Source: Muribaculaceae bacterium (GTDB lineage: Bacteria > Bacteroidota > Bacteroidia > Bacteroidales > Muribaculaceae). From it: a stretch of DNA of 64,000 bases. Below are positions 28,904 through 38,956 of the stretch, in pieces. A model generated the notes under the pieces. That model made no database searches, was not told the DNA's origin, and saw nothing but the letters and a program-made list of their open reading frames with translations. Each line of letters begins with the position of its first letter. Positions within the stretch are counted from its first letter, which is position 1. Where the stretch lies: positions 1 to 64,000 of the forward strand of contig JAEETL010000003.1 of the NCBI GenBank assembly GCA_016290325.1. The letters run 5' to 3'. Both the position numbers and the translations under genes were made by a program.

Positions 28904-30319
28904 TTAGAAATAGAAGTCGCGTTGGCCAGCAGCAATTTCGTTGATGTGCTGGGTGGCAATCTCACGAACACGGGCATTCTTGATTTTAGCCAACTCCTGT
29001 TCGATGAGGGCATTGCCTTTGGCAACAGTGTCCTCACTGGCAAAGTCCATGAGGTACTCCTTGAGTGTCATCAATGCATTGGGCGTACAAATATCGCCAA
29101 TTTTACCGGCTTTGCACAGTTCCATGAAACGGTCACCAGTGCGTCCCGAACGGTAGCATGCAGTACAGAAACTGGGCAGGTAGCCGATGGAGAGCAGCCA
29201 GTTGATCACCTCGTCGAGGGTGCGCGTGTCGCTCACGTCAAACTGGGCCGTCTCGTCATGGCGCTCAACGGTGGTGTAACCACCCACACTGGTGCGACTG
29301 CCGCCACTGATCTGTGAAACGCCAAGGTCAAGCACCTTGGAGCGCACACTCTGGCTCTCACGGGTCGAGATGATCATGCCAGTGTAAGGCACGGCAAGGC
29401 GGATAACTGCAATAATGCGGCAGAAGATGTCATCGGGCAGCACGTCGGGGAACTCATCGAGCGAGATGTCCTCAGCTGGGCAAATGCGAGGAACGCTGAT
29501 GGTGTGAGGACCCACACCAAAACGCGCCTCCAAGTGTTCGGCATGCATCAGCAGGCCTACAAAGTCATAGCGGTAGGTGGTCAAGCCATACAATACGCCG
29601 ATGCCCACATCGTCACAACCACCCAGTTGGGCACGGTCCATTGCCTCGGTATGGTAGCAGTAGTTGCTCTTGGGTCCCGTGGGATGCAAAGCCTCATAGT
29701 TCTTGCGGTTATAGGTTTCCTGGAACAGGATATAGGTACCGATGCCTGCAGCCTTGAGTTTCTCGTAGGCTTCGACCTCGGTAGCAGCGATATTCACATT
29801 CAGGCGGCGGATTTCACCGTTGCCCACCTTGGTGTTATAGATGGTGTGAATGGATTCCAGGATATACTCCAGAGGGTTCATCACGGGGTGTTCACCAGCC
29901 TCCAGTGCAATGCGCTTGTGACCCATCTTGACCAGCGCCTCGACCTCGGCCCGGATCTCGTCTTGGCTGAGCTTCTTGCGAGGAATGGTCTTATTCTTGG
30001 CATGATAAGGACAATAAACACATCCATTGATGCAGTAATTGGACAGATAAAGCGGTGCAAACATGACGATACGGTTGCCATAGAAGCGTTTCTTCACGTC
30101 TTTGGCCAACTGCTCATAGCGTTCGATCAGGTCGGGTTGGTCGCAATCCAGCAACACTGCAGCCTCACGGTGGGTAAGACCCTTGCACAGGGCGGCCTTG
30201 TCGATAATCTGCTCAATCAGTGGGCGATTACTCTTGTTCTTCTCAGCATAGGCGAGCGTCTCTAATATTTCGCTATCGTCGATGAACTCATCGGCATGGT
30301 TCGATTTGACGTTATACAT
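28904..30319 (-). CDS. hydG: [FeFe] hydrogenase H-cluster radical SAM maturase HydG
   Basis: CINGCVYCPYHAKN radical-SAM CX3CX2C motif, C-terminal CTACYRSGRTGDRFMELCKAG motif. Confidence 0.95.
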   Translation of the reverse strand: MYNVKSNHADEFIDDSEILETLAYAEKNKSNRPLIEQIIDKAALCKGLTHREAAVLLDCDQPDLIERYEQLAKDVKKRFYGNRIVMFAPLYLSNYCINGCVYCPYHAKNKTIPRKKLSQDEIRAEVEALVKMGHKRIALEAGEHPVMNPLEYILESIHTIYNTKVGNGEIRRLNVNIAATEVEAYEKLKAAGIGTYILFQETYNRKNYEALHPTGPKSNYCYHTEAMDRAQLGGCDDVGIGVLYGLTTYRYDFVGLLMHAEHLEARFGVGPHTISVPRICPAEDISLDEFPDVLPDDIFCRIIAVIRLAVPYTGMIISTRESQSVRSKVLDLGVSQISGGSRTSVGGYTTVERHDETAQFDVSDTRTLDEVINWLLSIGYLPSFCTACYRSGRTGDRFMELCKAGKIGDICTPNALMTLKEYLMDFASEDTVAKGNALIEQELAKIKNARVREIATQHINEIAAGQRDFYF

Positions 30320-30476
30320 TTTTCAGTCTTTAATGAGTTATTAGTGGTTATTTGGTTTAACCTGCAAATTTACACAGAATTCTCGGAAAACATGTCAACA
30401 TAACAAAGAAAAATTGTAGGCTAAATTTCGTTAAAAACGATTTCTACTTTCTTGAAGTTTTTTTCAAGCAGATGTC

Positions 30477-30507
30477 TTGTGTTTACCTGATATATGTATT
30501 AACTTTG
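30477..30507 (+). promoter_or_regulatory. Bacteroidetes promoter (TTG-N20-TAACTTTG)
   Basis: TTG 30477-30479, TAnnTTTG 30500-30507, about 110 nt upstream of the 30620 CDS. Confidence 0.6.
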
Positions 30508-30619
30508 CAGGAGGCGTGAGGTGTTCGCTATATCTCTAGATTTGATGGAGTTTTCGTGAAGTGATACCGATCTCACTATGGTTGAAATTTCTATATAACA
30601 CCCTAATATATCGATTGTT

Positions 30620-31504
30620 ATGAAAAGATTATTACTAGCTCTTATTTGTACGTGCTTTGGGCTGATGGCGTTTTCCGCCCAGCATCATAATGGTAGTGCC
30701 CTAACCGAACAGCTGCAAGCCAAACCACTCACTGGATATGTCCAACTGGGTGATGTTGACGAGAACGGATGGGTACCTGTTGAGTATGTAGGAACCGAGA
30801 ATGTGACCATGACCGCTACAGTGAACGGTTCCAATGTGTCGATAGTTAACCACAAAATCAAATTGCCAAACTATGGTACCCACGTTGTGGTCATAACTGT
30901 GAAGGCAACAGGCTATGCGACTTTGACAGTGACATTTGATGATGTCACCTGGGAACAGGATCCTCACAATACAGAATGCTGGGTAGTTCTATTGGATATA
31001 TATGGAATTGAGGATTCGATCCCACTTTTAGATATGGCTAATGGACAATTTATGAATGTGATTGATTTTCATCCATATACTTATGGTGATTTTCCTGTCT
31101 ATTTACACTTTTCGATTAATGGAGAAACCTATGGACCTCCTGGTGGTTCCGATTGTCCATATTATTTCGATTGCACTGAATGCAATCTTTTAGTTTTATC
31201 ATCAACCAATTATTATATTGACACTGGTTATTCATATATTATTGGCATAAAACAGCATTTCAATGAAGACTTAGAAATAAGTGGGTATTCCGCTATTATA
31301 CAAATATATTCATCAATGTATTCCCACATTGTGGGTGATGTGAATGGTGACTACAGTGTGAACATTGGCGATGTGACCGCTCTTATTGACTATTTGTTAT
31401 CTGATTATTATTATATCATTGTTGGTAATGCAGATTTAGATGGAAATAGAAATGTAAATATTTCGGATGTGACAGAACTCATCGACATGATACTGAATCG
31501 GTGA
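30620..31504 (+). CDS. Secreted protein of unknown function with C-terminal dockerin-like repeats
   Basis: Signal peptide; DVNGDYSVNIGDVTALIDYLL...DLDGNRNVNISDVTELIDMILNR. Confidence 0.82.
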   Translation: MKRLLLALICTCFGLMAFSAQHHNGSALTEQLQAKPLTGYVQLGDVDENGWVPVEYVGTENVTMTATVNGSNVSIVNHKIKLPNYGTHVVVITVKATGYATLTVTFDDVTWEQDPHNTECWVVLLDIYGIEDSIPLLDMANGQFMNVIDFHPYTYGDFPVYLHFSINGETYGPPGGSDCPYYFDCTECNLLVLSSTNYYIDTGYSYIIGIKQHFNEDLEISGYSAIIQIYSSMYSHIVGDVNGDYSVNIGDVTALIDYLLSDYYYIIVGNADLDGNRNVNISDVTELIDMILNR

Positions 31505-31524
31505 AGATTGAAAAGGACTAATAG

Positions 31525-31563
31525 GAGTCTATCGATTATTTGTGACCGATAGGCTCTTTTTTT
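31525..31563 (+). terminator. Terminator hairpin
   Basis: gagtctatcg ... cgataggctc then T-run. Confidence 0.85.
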
Positions 31564-31673
31564 GTGATGAAACTGCTTTTTGCCCGATTTTTCCACTGAT
31601 TTTTGGTTGTGTTTCCAATTCTTTAGTATATTTGTGGGTTAAAATGGCTTATTGTGCATTAATGTGACAATAA

Positions 31674-34600
31674 ATGTTTGGGAAAAAGGGAAATATGTTT
31701 TCAAAGGTCGCTGCCTGGGTGGGCGGTGGCTTACTGAGCATGGTAGCGGCTCTGCCGTTTGCCATGTACATCCCTTGGGTCCAGAACAAAGCCGCTGACA
31801 TCGCTGCTGAAATAGCCAGTGAGAAGACCGGCATGGACATCAGTGTGGGCGATGTCAACATCAAGTTCCCGCTTGACGTGACAGCTACCGACGTGCAAGT
31901 CATCGATCAGAACGGCGACACGCTCTTCAAGGCCGATGAGGTAAAGGCCAACGTAAAGCCCAAACCGCTGATTGATAAAAAAGTAGAAGTAGAGAACGCT
32001 TCACTCAAGGGTGCCAAAAGCCAAATCAAAACCGAGGATGGCTCTACCGACCTGGATGTTGACCTTGACGAGGCTAAGATTGACGATGCCAAAATTGACT
32101 TGAACAATAACAAGGTGGATGTCAATAACGCTGCACTGAAGGGAGGCAAGGCTAAACTCAGCTATAAACCAGAGAAAAAGAAGCCCGATCCTGACAAGGA
32201 GCCCAGCAAGCCATGGAAAGTCAATGCCAATAAGATCACAGCCGATGATGTTGACTACAAAATGGACATGAAGCCCACCATCGACAAGCTTGATGCCAAA
32301 GTCAAACACGCAGAGGCCAAGAACGTGAAAGTCGATACTGGCGAACAGACCGTTGATGTGGGTTCGCTGGAAGTCGATGAAGCTGACGTGAATTATGAGC
32401 ACCCCAGCGAGAAGGATGCCAAGCAATACAGCAAGGACCATCCCATGCCTAAGGATCAAAAGACTGACGACAAGGATGAAAAGCCTTGGAAAGTCAAGGC
32501 CGGCAAAGTAAGTCTTAAAAACAGCAAGGGCAAATATGCTCAAACGGGCAAGAAGCCCAATAAGCCTGGTACAACGCTCGATCCAGACAACATTGAAGTC
32601 GAGGATGTGAACGCCGACATTGAAGATTTTGAATATGACGGCGATAACATGAAAGTGCCAGTCAAGCACCTTTCGGGTAAGGAGCGAAGCGGCCTGCAAG
32701 TCAAGGATGCCAGCGGTACCGTGAGCAAGAACAAGAACGGCCTTGACCTCGACAACATGAAACTCAAGACCAAGGGCAGCGATATCAAACTCGATGCCCA
32801 TGTGGACCAGGATATGCTCGACGGCAAGCCCAATGGCAAAGCCTCAATCGATACTGATAGCAAAATTGACCTCAATGAGGTAGAGAAACTTGTTCCCGAG
32901 GCCCGCAAGGCACTGAAAGACATTCCTCACAACAAACCAGTGCGCGTCAAGGCCAAAGCCCGTGGCAACCAAAAGCGTGTCGATGTGCAGTCGCTTGACG
33001 CCGATGTGCCAGGTGTAGGCCGCATCAAGGGTAAGGGCACCATCTACAATCCCACCGATTTTGACCGCATGAAGGCAGACCTTGATACTGAGGTCGACCT
33101 GCGTGATCCCAGCCTTCTGAACAAGATGCTCGGCTTGGATGGCGTGAAACTGCCGCCCATGAAATTAAGCGGTAAGTTGAACAAGGAAGGGTGCCGATAT
33201 GTTGCCCGCAACCTGCGCGTTTCCACTGGAAGCGGAACTATGCGAGGCGACGGATACTACGACGTGTGCAACGAGGATTATGATGTTGATGCCACCTTCA
33301 ACAACTTCCCCGTCAAGTCCTTCCTTCCCGACTATGACGTCCAGGGCCTCACAGCCAGTGTCAAGGCTAAAGGGCACGGATTTGATTTCACCGACTGCGG
33401 CTCAACCTGGACCGATGCGACAGTCAATCTGGGTAGTGTACGTTACGACGGAACTCATTATGGTAACATCAAGGCTCGTGGAAAGCTGCGCGGTGGCTAT
33501 GCCGATGTTTATGCGTCTAGCGCTAACAAGGGCTATGACTTTGACGTGGATGCCCACGGCACCATTTGCAACGACCACTATGTCTTTACTGCCGACGGTA
33601 ATGTGCGGGACTTGGATTTGAAGCGTTTGGGAATGTATGATGGCGTGTGCAACGGCTCTACTCAGCTCCATGCCGAGGGCGACATCAACCTGCGCACCCA
33701 AGAGTGGGATGCCGACCTTCATCTTTCTAATCTGGATTGGCAACTTGACAGCAGCTATCTCGTTGCCGAAGATGCACACGCGTCACTTCACAGTACACCT
33801 TGGAACACCTGCATTATGGTTGAGAACGAGGACAATTATGCTCACTTGAACTCACCTAGCAGCATGACTGCATTGATCGAGGATTTCCAGAATACAGCTA
33901 AGGAAATTAAGCGACAAGTTGACGAACGCTGGCTTGACGTGGAACGGTTGAAAGAGCCTATGCCCCGTTTCGACTTTGACATGCACATGGGTACCGACGG
34001 TCTGGTGCAGCGCTATTTGCAGCAATACGAGTTTGACTTCCGCAATATCAGCTGTGAGATGAGCCGTGACACCAGCCTTTACATTAATGGCTTGGCTAAC
34101 GGAATCAGTTATGGTGAGACTAACATTGATACCATCACAATTCGAGCCCATGAGTTGGACAACAAGTACCTTGCCTTCAATGCCCACATGGGTAACCGAC
34201 CCGGCACTTGGGACGACTATGCCCAAGTTGATATCGAGGGAGGTATCAAGGGGCAGGCTCTGGACTTCATGTTGAATCAAAGGAACATCAAGGGCCAGAC
34301 CGGTTATCACCTTGGGTGCAACGCGCGACTCTCAGATGATGAGGTGAGGATGAAACTATTCGGTGACGATCCCGTCATTGGCTACCGTCATTGGACCGTC
34401 AATGATGACAATTTCATTAATCTAAACTATAAGACGAGGTTACTCGACGCCAAATTATCGCTTGAGAGCGACAGCAGTAATCTGGTGTTGCTCACAAACC
34501 GTATCCCAGGCGAGGGCAATGAGGAAATCATGCTCTATGTTGATAACCTGAAACTGGAGGAATGGACCCAGATTGTACCAATGTTGGATGGTACAAGCGG

Positions 34601-36575
34601 CACCGTAAATGCTGACATTGAAATCACTTGGGACGGCGTGAACGCTGACGGTGATGGCACAATCGACATCAAGGACTTTGTGTATAATGGTAAGCCCGAG
34701 GGAGACGTAACGCTCACTGCCAACTTCGACCTCGACCCGGCCACTTCAACAACACGGCTTACAGCCGACCTTATCCTGGACGGAAAGCAAGCGATGGTAC
34801 TGCAAGGTACGCTGAATGACGTCAACTCTGATTCCCCGCTCAAGCTGGGTGCTCGATTCAACCGATTCCCGTTGAGCCGAGTCAATGGGTTTATTCCTGG
34901 TGATTACGTTTGGCTCGATGGCTATGCGTTGGGTGAATTGACCATGACGGGCTCAACCGACAACCCTCGTTTCAATGGTTACTTCAACGCCGACTCGGCA
35001 TCGCTTAACCTGCCGCGATATGGCAGTTCGCTCATGCTTGCTACAAACCGCATCCCTGTCAAGGACAATGTCATCACATTTGACAACTACAGGCTTACCG
35101 GCGCTAACCGCAGCCCTGTATTGCTCAATGGATATGTGGACATTCGTGACCTTGACAACATGATTATCGACCTCAAAGCTGAGGGACGTGAAGTGCAGTT
35201 CATGAACAGTAAACAAGATGACTTGACCCAACTCTTTGGCAAGGGCCTGGCCGATATCGATGCCACAGTCAAGAGCCATGGAAACATGATGAATGTGCGC
35301 GCTAATGCCACTTTGCTTTCAGGCTCCAATATTACTTATGTCATGAAAGATGACATCTCCCAACTCTCGACTGCGGTAGATGAAGGTATGGTAACGTTTA
35401 CTGACTTCAATAACACTACCAACGAGATGATTTTGGTGACCGGCAAAGGTAGCAGTAGCGCCACCAATATCATTGCCAACATTGATGTTCAGCAAGGAGC
35501 CAAGATCAATGCCTATCTGTCTGAGGACGGTCAGAATCGCGCGACGATTGACGGTAGTGGTCGCTTGAAATACAGTCTTGATTTTGCAGGAAAAGACAAC
35601 TTGACGGGCACTTATACAATCTCTAGTGGTAACCTGCGTTACACGCCACCGTTGATTTCCCAAAAGAACTTTAATATCAATAGTGGAAGCACGATATCAT
35701 GGACTGGTGAAATGCTCAATCCCCAACTTGATCTCAAGGGAACAGAGCGTGTCAAGACCGGCGTGATTGGCGAGAAAGATCCGGTGGATTTCCTGATTGA
35801 CGCCCATGTGGGAGGCACCTTGAGTAACATCGACTTGAAGTTTGACTTGAGCTGTGAGAATAACGCCACGGTGAAGAATGAATTGCAGTCGATGAGCGAC
35901 AGCCAGCGCTCACAGGCGGCCATCAACCTGTTGCTCTACAACACTTATTCTGGAACCAATAGCGCAGGCAATATTAATAACCTGACCGCTTCAACGGCCT
36001 TGTTCTCATTCCTGCAATCCAAACTCAATGCTTGGGCCGCTCAGACCTTGCCGGGTATTGACCTCTCATTTGGCATCAACCAGTATGAGGGTGGCAACAG
36101 TGGCGGAACCGAGACCAGCTACAGCTACCGTTTGGCCAAATCACTGTTCAACGACCGCTTCAAGATTGTGGTGGGTGGTGAATACAGCACCGATGCGGTC
36201 GAGGCTGAGCACATTGCCAGCAACCTCTTCAATGACGTGTCGCTGGAGTATTACCTCAACGATAACGCCACCCGTTACTTGAAACTCTTCCGCCATGCGA
36301 GCTATGAGAACGTGCTGGAGGGACCGGTCACCGAGACGGGTGTGGCCTATGTGCTCAAGCGCAAACTCACCGACTTGAGAAACCTGTTCACCTTCAAGCA
36401 CTCGCGCGAATATCTCCTGCGTGACTCGCTCGAGAAAGCCCGCAAGGCGGCTTTGAAACTGCAGGAAGATGCTCTTGATGCCATCACCAGCGATGACGAT
36501 ACTTACGTTGTTCCCCTCGATGATAGCCAGGCTATTGACAAACCTACCGTAAACCGCAAGGAAGATGAAGATTAG
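31674..36575 (+). CDS. TamB-like translocation/assembly module protein (AsmA/DUF490 family)
   Basis: Single N-terminal TM, 1633 aa, repeated beta-rich segments, C-terminal TamB-type region (RVKTGVIGEKDPVDFLIDAHVGGTLSNIDLKFDLSCENNATVKNELQSMS...). Confidence 0.85.
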   Translation: MFGKKGNMFSKVAAWVGGGLLSMVAALPFAMYIPWVQNKAADIAAEIASEKTGMDISVGDVNIKFPLDVTATDVQVIDQNGDTLFKADEVKANVKPKPLIDKKVEVENASLKGAKSQIKTEDGSTDLDVDLDEAKIDDAKIDLNNNKVDVNNAALKGGKAKLSYKPEKKKPDPDKEPSKPWKVNANKITADDVDYKMDMKPTIDKLDAKVKHAEAKNVKVDTGEQTVDVGSLEVDEADVNYEHPSEKDAKQYSKDHPMPKDQKTDDKDEKPWKVKAGKVSLKNSKGKYAQTGKKPNKPGTTLDPDNIEVEDVNADIEDFEYDGDNMKVPVKHLSGKERSGLQVKDASGTVSKNKNGLDLDNMKLKTKGSDIKLDAHVDQDMLDGKPNGKASIDTDSKIDLNEVEKLVPEARKALKDIPHNKPVRVKAKARGNQKRVDVQSLDADVPGVGRIKGKGTIYNPTDFDRMKADLDTEVDLRDPSLLNKMLGLDGVKLPPMKLSGKLNKEGCRYVARNLRVSTGSGTMRGDGYYDVCNEDYDVDATFNNFPVKSFLPDYDVQGLTASVKAKGHGFDFTDCGSTWTDATVNLGSVRYDGTHYGNIKARGKLRGGYADVYASSANKGYDFDVDAHGTICNDHYVFTADGNVRDLDLKRLGMYDGVCNGSTQLHAEGDINLRTQEWDADLHLSNLDWQLDSSYLVAEDAHASLHSTPWNTCIMVENEDNYAHLNSPSSMTALIEDFQNTAKEIKRQVDERWLDVERLKEPMPRFDFDMHMGTDGLVQRYLQQYEFDFRNISCEMSRDTSLYINGLANGISYGETNIDTITIRAHELDNKYLAFNAHMGNRPGTWDDYAQVDIEGGIKGQALDFMLNQRNIKGQTGYHLGCNARLSDDEVRMKLFGDDPVIGYRHWTVNDDNFINLNYKTRLLDAKLSLESDSSNLVLLTNRIPGEGNEEIMLYVDNLKLEEWTQIVPMLDGTSGTVNADIEITWDGVNADGDGTIDIKDFVYNGKPEGDVTLTANFDLDPATSTTRLTADLILDGKQAMVLQGTLNDVNSDSPLKLGARFNRFPLSRVNGFIPGDYVWLDGYALGELTMTGSTDNPRFNGYFNADSASLNLPRYGSSLMLATNRIPVKDNVITFDNYRLTGANRSPVLLNGYVDIRDLDNMIIDLKAEGREVQFMNSKQDDLTQLFGKGLADIDATVKSHGNMMNVRANATLLSGSNITYVMKDDISQLSTAVDEGMVTFTDFNNTTNEMILVTGKGSSSATNIIANIDVQQGAKINAYLSEDGQNRATIDGSGRLKYSLDFAGKDNLTGTYTISSGNLRYTPPLISQKNFNINSGSTISWTGEMLNPQLDLKGTERVKTGVIGEKDPVDFLIDAHVGGTLSNIDLKFDLSCENNATVKNELQSMSDSQRSQAAINLLLYNTYSGTNSAGNINNLTASTALFSFLQSKLNAWAAQTLPGIDLSFGINQYEGGNSGGTETSYSYRLAKSLFNDRFKIVVGGEYSTDAVEAEHIASNLFNDVSLEYYLNDNATRYLKLFRHASYENVLEGPVTETGVAYVLKRKLTDLRNLFTFKHSREYLLRDSLEKARKAALKLQEDALDAITSDDDTYVVPLDDSQAIDKPTVNRKEDED

Positions 36576-38865
36576 GCATATCCACATATTGCTCGCTGCA
36601 TTACTAGTCTTGATGACTGCGTCTTGCTCGACAACCAAGAAGTTGGGCGAGAATGATGTGCTATATACCGGTGTGAAACACCTCAAGTATCACGAGGAAA
36701 ACACCAAGCTGGATGCTGGCGTGAAGGATGACATTTTCACTGCTATCAACGTCCGTCCCAACAACCCCTTGTATTCTCCCTACTACCGCACGCCATTCCC
36801 GATTGGCCTGATGATTTACAATAACATTGATGAGGATGCCAAGGGTTTCAAGGGCTGGCTCTACAAGCATTTTGCAGCCAAGCCCGTCCTCATCAAGCGT
36901 GTGAATCCCCAGACTCGTGTGGATATGATCAACACGATCCTCCGCAATAACGGCTATTTCACATCATCGGCCGATTACGCCATTCTTCCCAAGAGTAATC
37001 CCAAGAAAGCCAAGATTTCCTATGATGTCTATGTCAATCCGCCTTATACCATTGGTAAAGTGCAATATACTGGAGGCAAGGATCCCTTGATGATGATGGT
37101 GGACTCGCTGGCCCGCGAGAACCGCTACCTGAAGACGGGCAGCCGATATTGTCTGGACTCGTTGAGCGCCGTGAGGATTGACATCACCAATTACGTCCGC
37201 AATCACGGTTACTACTTTTTCAGGCCCGAGTACATCCAGTATCTTGCCGATAGTGTGCAAGACAAGGGAATCATCCACATGCGTCTCATCGAATCGGCCG
37301 ATATACCCAACAATGCCCGAATGCGCTACCTCACCAACGACATTGTGGCCACCGTGGTCAATGATGATGGAGTAGGGGAGCCAGACACGATCGAGACTGA
37401 CCGCTGCACCCTCATTAAGTTTGAGCCAGTTCATATCAAGGACCACGTGATTCCTAACAGCATACGTGCCCGCAAGGGTCGTCAGTTCCGTGTCAACAGC
37501 ATCGACCGCACCCAAGCGGCCCTATCGCGCCTAGGCATTTTCAGCATGGTAGATATTCAAGTGAATGCGCTGGATAGCGTGACTCCCAACGGTGAGGGTT
37601 TACTCGACCTGGCCATCAACTGCCAGCTGGATAAACCATGGGAGGTGACATTTGAGATGCATGGCACGTCAAAAAGTAATAGTTTTATCGGCCCTGGTGT
37701 GGAAATCGGTGCCAGTCACAAGAATGCCTTTGGTGCAGGCGAGAAATTCTCGGTGGATATCTATGGTGATTATGAATGGCAGACTGGTGGATCTGGCAAC
37801 TACAAGGGTGCCGACTTCAATTCCTACGAGTTCGGTATCGAGTCCAAATTGGAATTCCCGCGCTTGTTAGCGCCCAAGTTCCTGTATCCCTCACGCCGTT
37901 ACACCAATTGGACCCGTTTCTCGCTCAGTGCCGACCTGATGAACCGTCCTGGTTTCTTCAAGATGTCCCAGTTATCGTTTGCCGCTACATGGGAATGGCA
38001 TGCCGACCGCTATTCCAGCCATGTGTTGACGCCTTTCAAACTCACCTATAACCGCCTGCTGAGCAAAACCGAGAAGTTTGAGGAGTTGATGCGCAATAAC
38101 GAGGCTTTGGAGCAGAGTTTCAATAGTACCTTTATCCCCAAGATTGAATACACCTATACCTTTGACCGTGATATCACTTATCGTGACCATATCACCTTTG
38201 TCGGCAGCGTGTCCGAGGCTGGTAATATCGCCTCAGGCCTATGGTCACTGTTTGGCGCCAAGGGCACCAAGCAACTGCTGGGCACACCGTTCTCGCAGTT
38301 CGTCAAGGCCCAGGGACAAGTGGTATGGACGCGACAATTGGTGGGTAGTTCAGCATTAGCAACCCGTCTGTTTCTCGGTATTGGCCATGCCTATGGCAAC
38401 AGTAGCGAGATGCCTTATAGGGAGCAGTTCTATGTGGGTGGTTCCAACTCGGTAAGAGCCTTTGCGGTTCGCACATTGGGCCCCGGTAGTTTCTTTCCCG
38501 ATTCCACTTACAGCTATTCCTATTACGACCAGACAGGTACATTCAAGTTTGAGGCCAACGCCGAGTATCGTTTCCCCATCTTGGGCTATTTCAAGGGTGC
38601 TGTCTTCCTGGATGCCGGCAATATATGGCTATTGGAAAATGACGAGAATCGTCCTGGTGGCCAGTTAAAGATGAAAAACTTCTTTAAGGAGTTGGCTGTT
38701 GGTACTGGTGTCGGATTGCGTTTTGACATGCAGATGCTCGTCGTGCGTGCCGATTTGGGTATCGGCATCCATGCTCCCTATGACACCGGCAAGAGCGGCT
38801 ACTTCAATCTGCCAAGCTTTAAGAAGGCTCTAGCCTTCCACCTTGCCATCGGCTACCCATTCTGA
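36565..38865 (+). CDS. BamA/TamA-family outer membrane protein (POTRA + surface-antigen beta-barrel)
   Basis: Lipoprotein-like LMTASCSTTKKLGENDVLYTGVKH start, POTRA-like region, barrel motif VGGSNSVRAFAVRTLGPGSF; overlaps tamB-like stop by 11 bp. Confidence 0.9.
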   Translation: MKIRHIHILLAALLVLMTASCSTTKKLGENDVLYTGVKHLKYHEENTKLDAGVKDDIFTAINVRPNNPLYSPYYRTPFPIGLMIYNNIDEDAKGFKGWLYKHFAAKPVLIKRVNPQTRVDMINTILRNNGYFTSSADYAILPKSNPKKAKISYDVYVNPPYTIGKVQYTGGKDPLMMMVDSLARENRYLKTGSRYCLDSLSAVRIDITNYVRNHGYYFFRPEYIQYLADSVQDKGIIHMRLIESADIPNNARMRYLTNDIVATVVNDDGVGEPDTIETDRCTLIKFEPVHIKDHVIPNSIRARKGRQFRVNSIDRTQAALSRLGIFSMVDIQVNALDSVTPNGEGLLDLAINCQLDKPWEVTFEMHGTSKSNSFIGPGVEIGASHKNAFGAGEKFSVDIYGDYEWQTGGSGNYKGADFNSYEFGIESKLEFPRLLAPKFLYPSRRYTNWTRFSLSADLMNRPGFFKMSQLSFAATWEWHADRYSSHVLTPFKLTYNRLLSKTEKFEELMRNNEALEQSFNSTFIPKIEYTYTFDRDITYRDHITFVGSVSEAGNIASGLWSLFGAKGTKQLLGTPFSQFVKAQGQVVWTRQLVGSSALATRLFLGIGHAYGNSSEMPYREQFYVGGSNSVRAFAVRTLGPGSFFPDSTYSYSYYDQTGTFKFEANAEYRFPILGYFKGAVFLDAGNIWLLENDENRPGGQLKMKNFFKELAVGTGVGLRFDMQMLVVRADLGIGIHAPYDTGKSGYFNLPSFKKALAFHLAIGYPF

Positions 38866-38902
38866 TCCCCCTAATCAGAGAACTTCATGGTATATAAAAA
38901 AA

Positions 38903-38937
38903 CATCCCGGAGATTCCTTGTTAGAATCCTCGGGATG
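38903..38937. terminator. Bidirectional terminator hairpin
   Basis: catcccggagattc ... gaatcctcgggatg. Confidence 0.8.
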
Positions 38938-38956
38938 ATTTTAAATTGACTGCCTT

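Noticed and set aside
29504-30265. 253-aa ORF antisense to hydG
   Set aside because: Lies entirely opposite a clear HydG radical SAM gene
32001-32801. 266-aa ORF antisense to tamB-like gene
   Set aside because: Shadow of the repetitive Lys/Asp-rich coding strand
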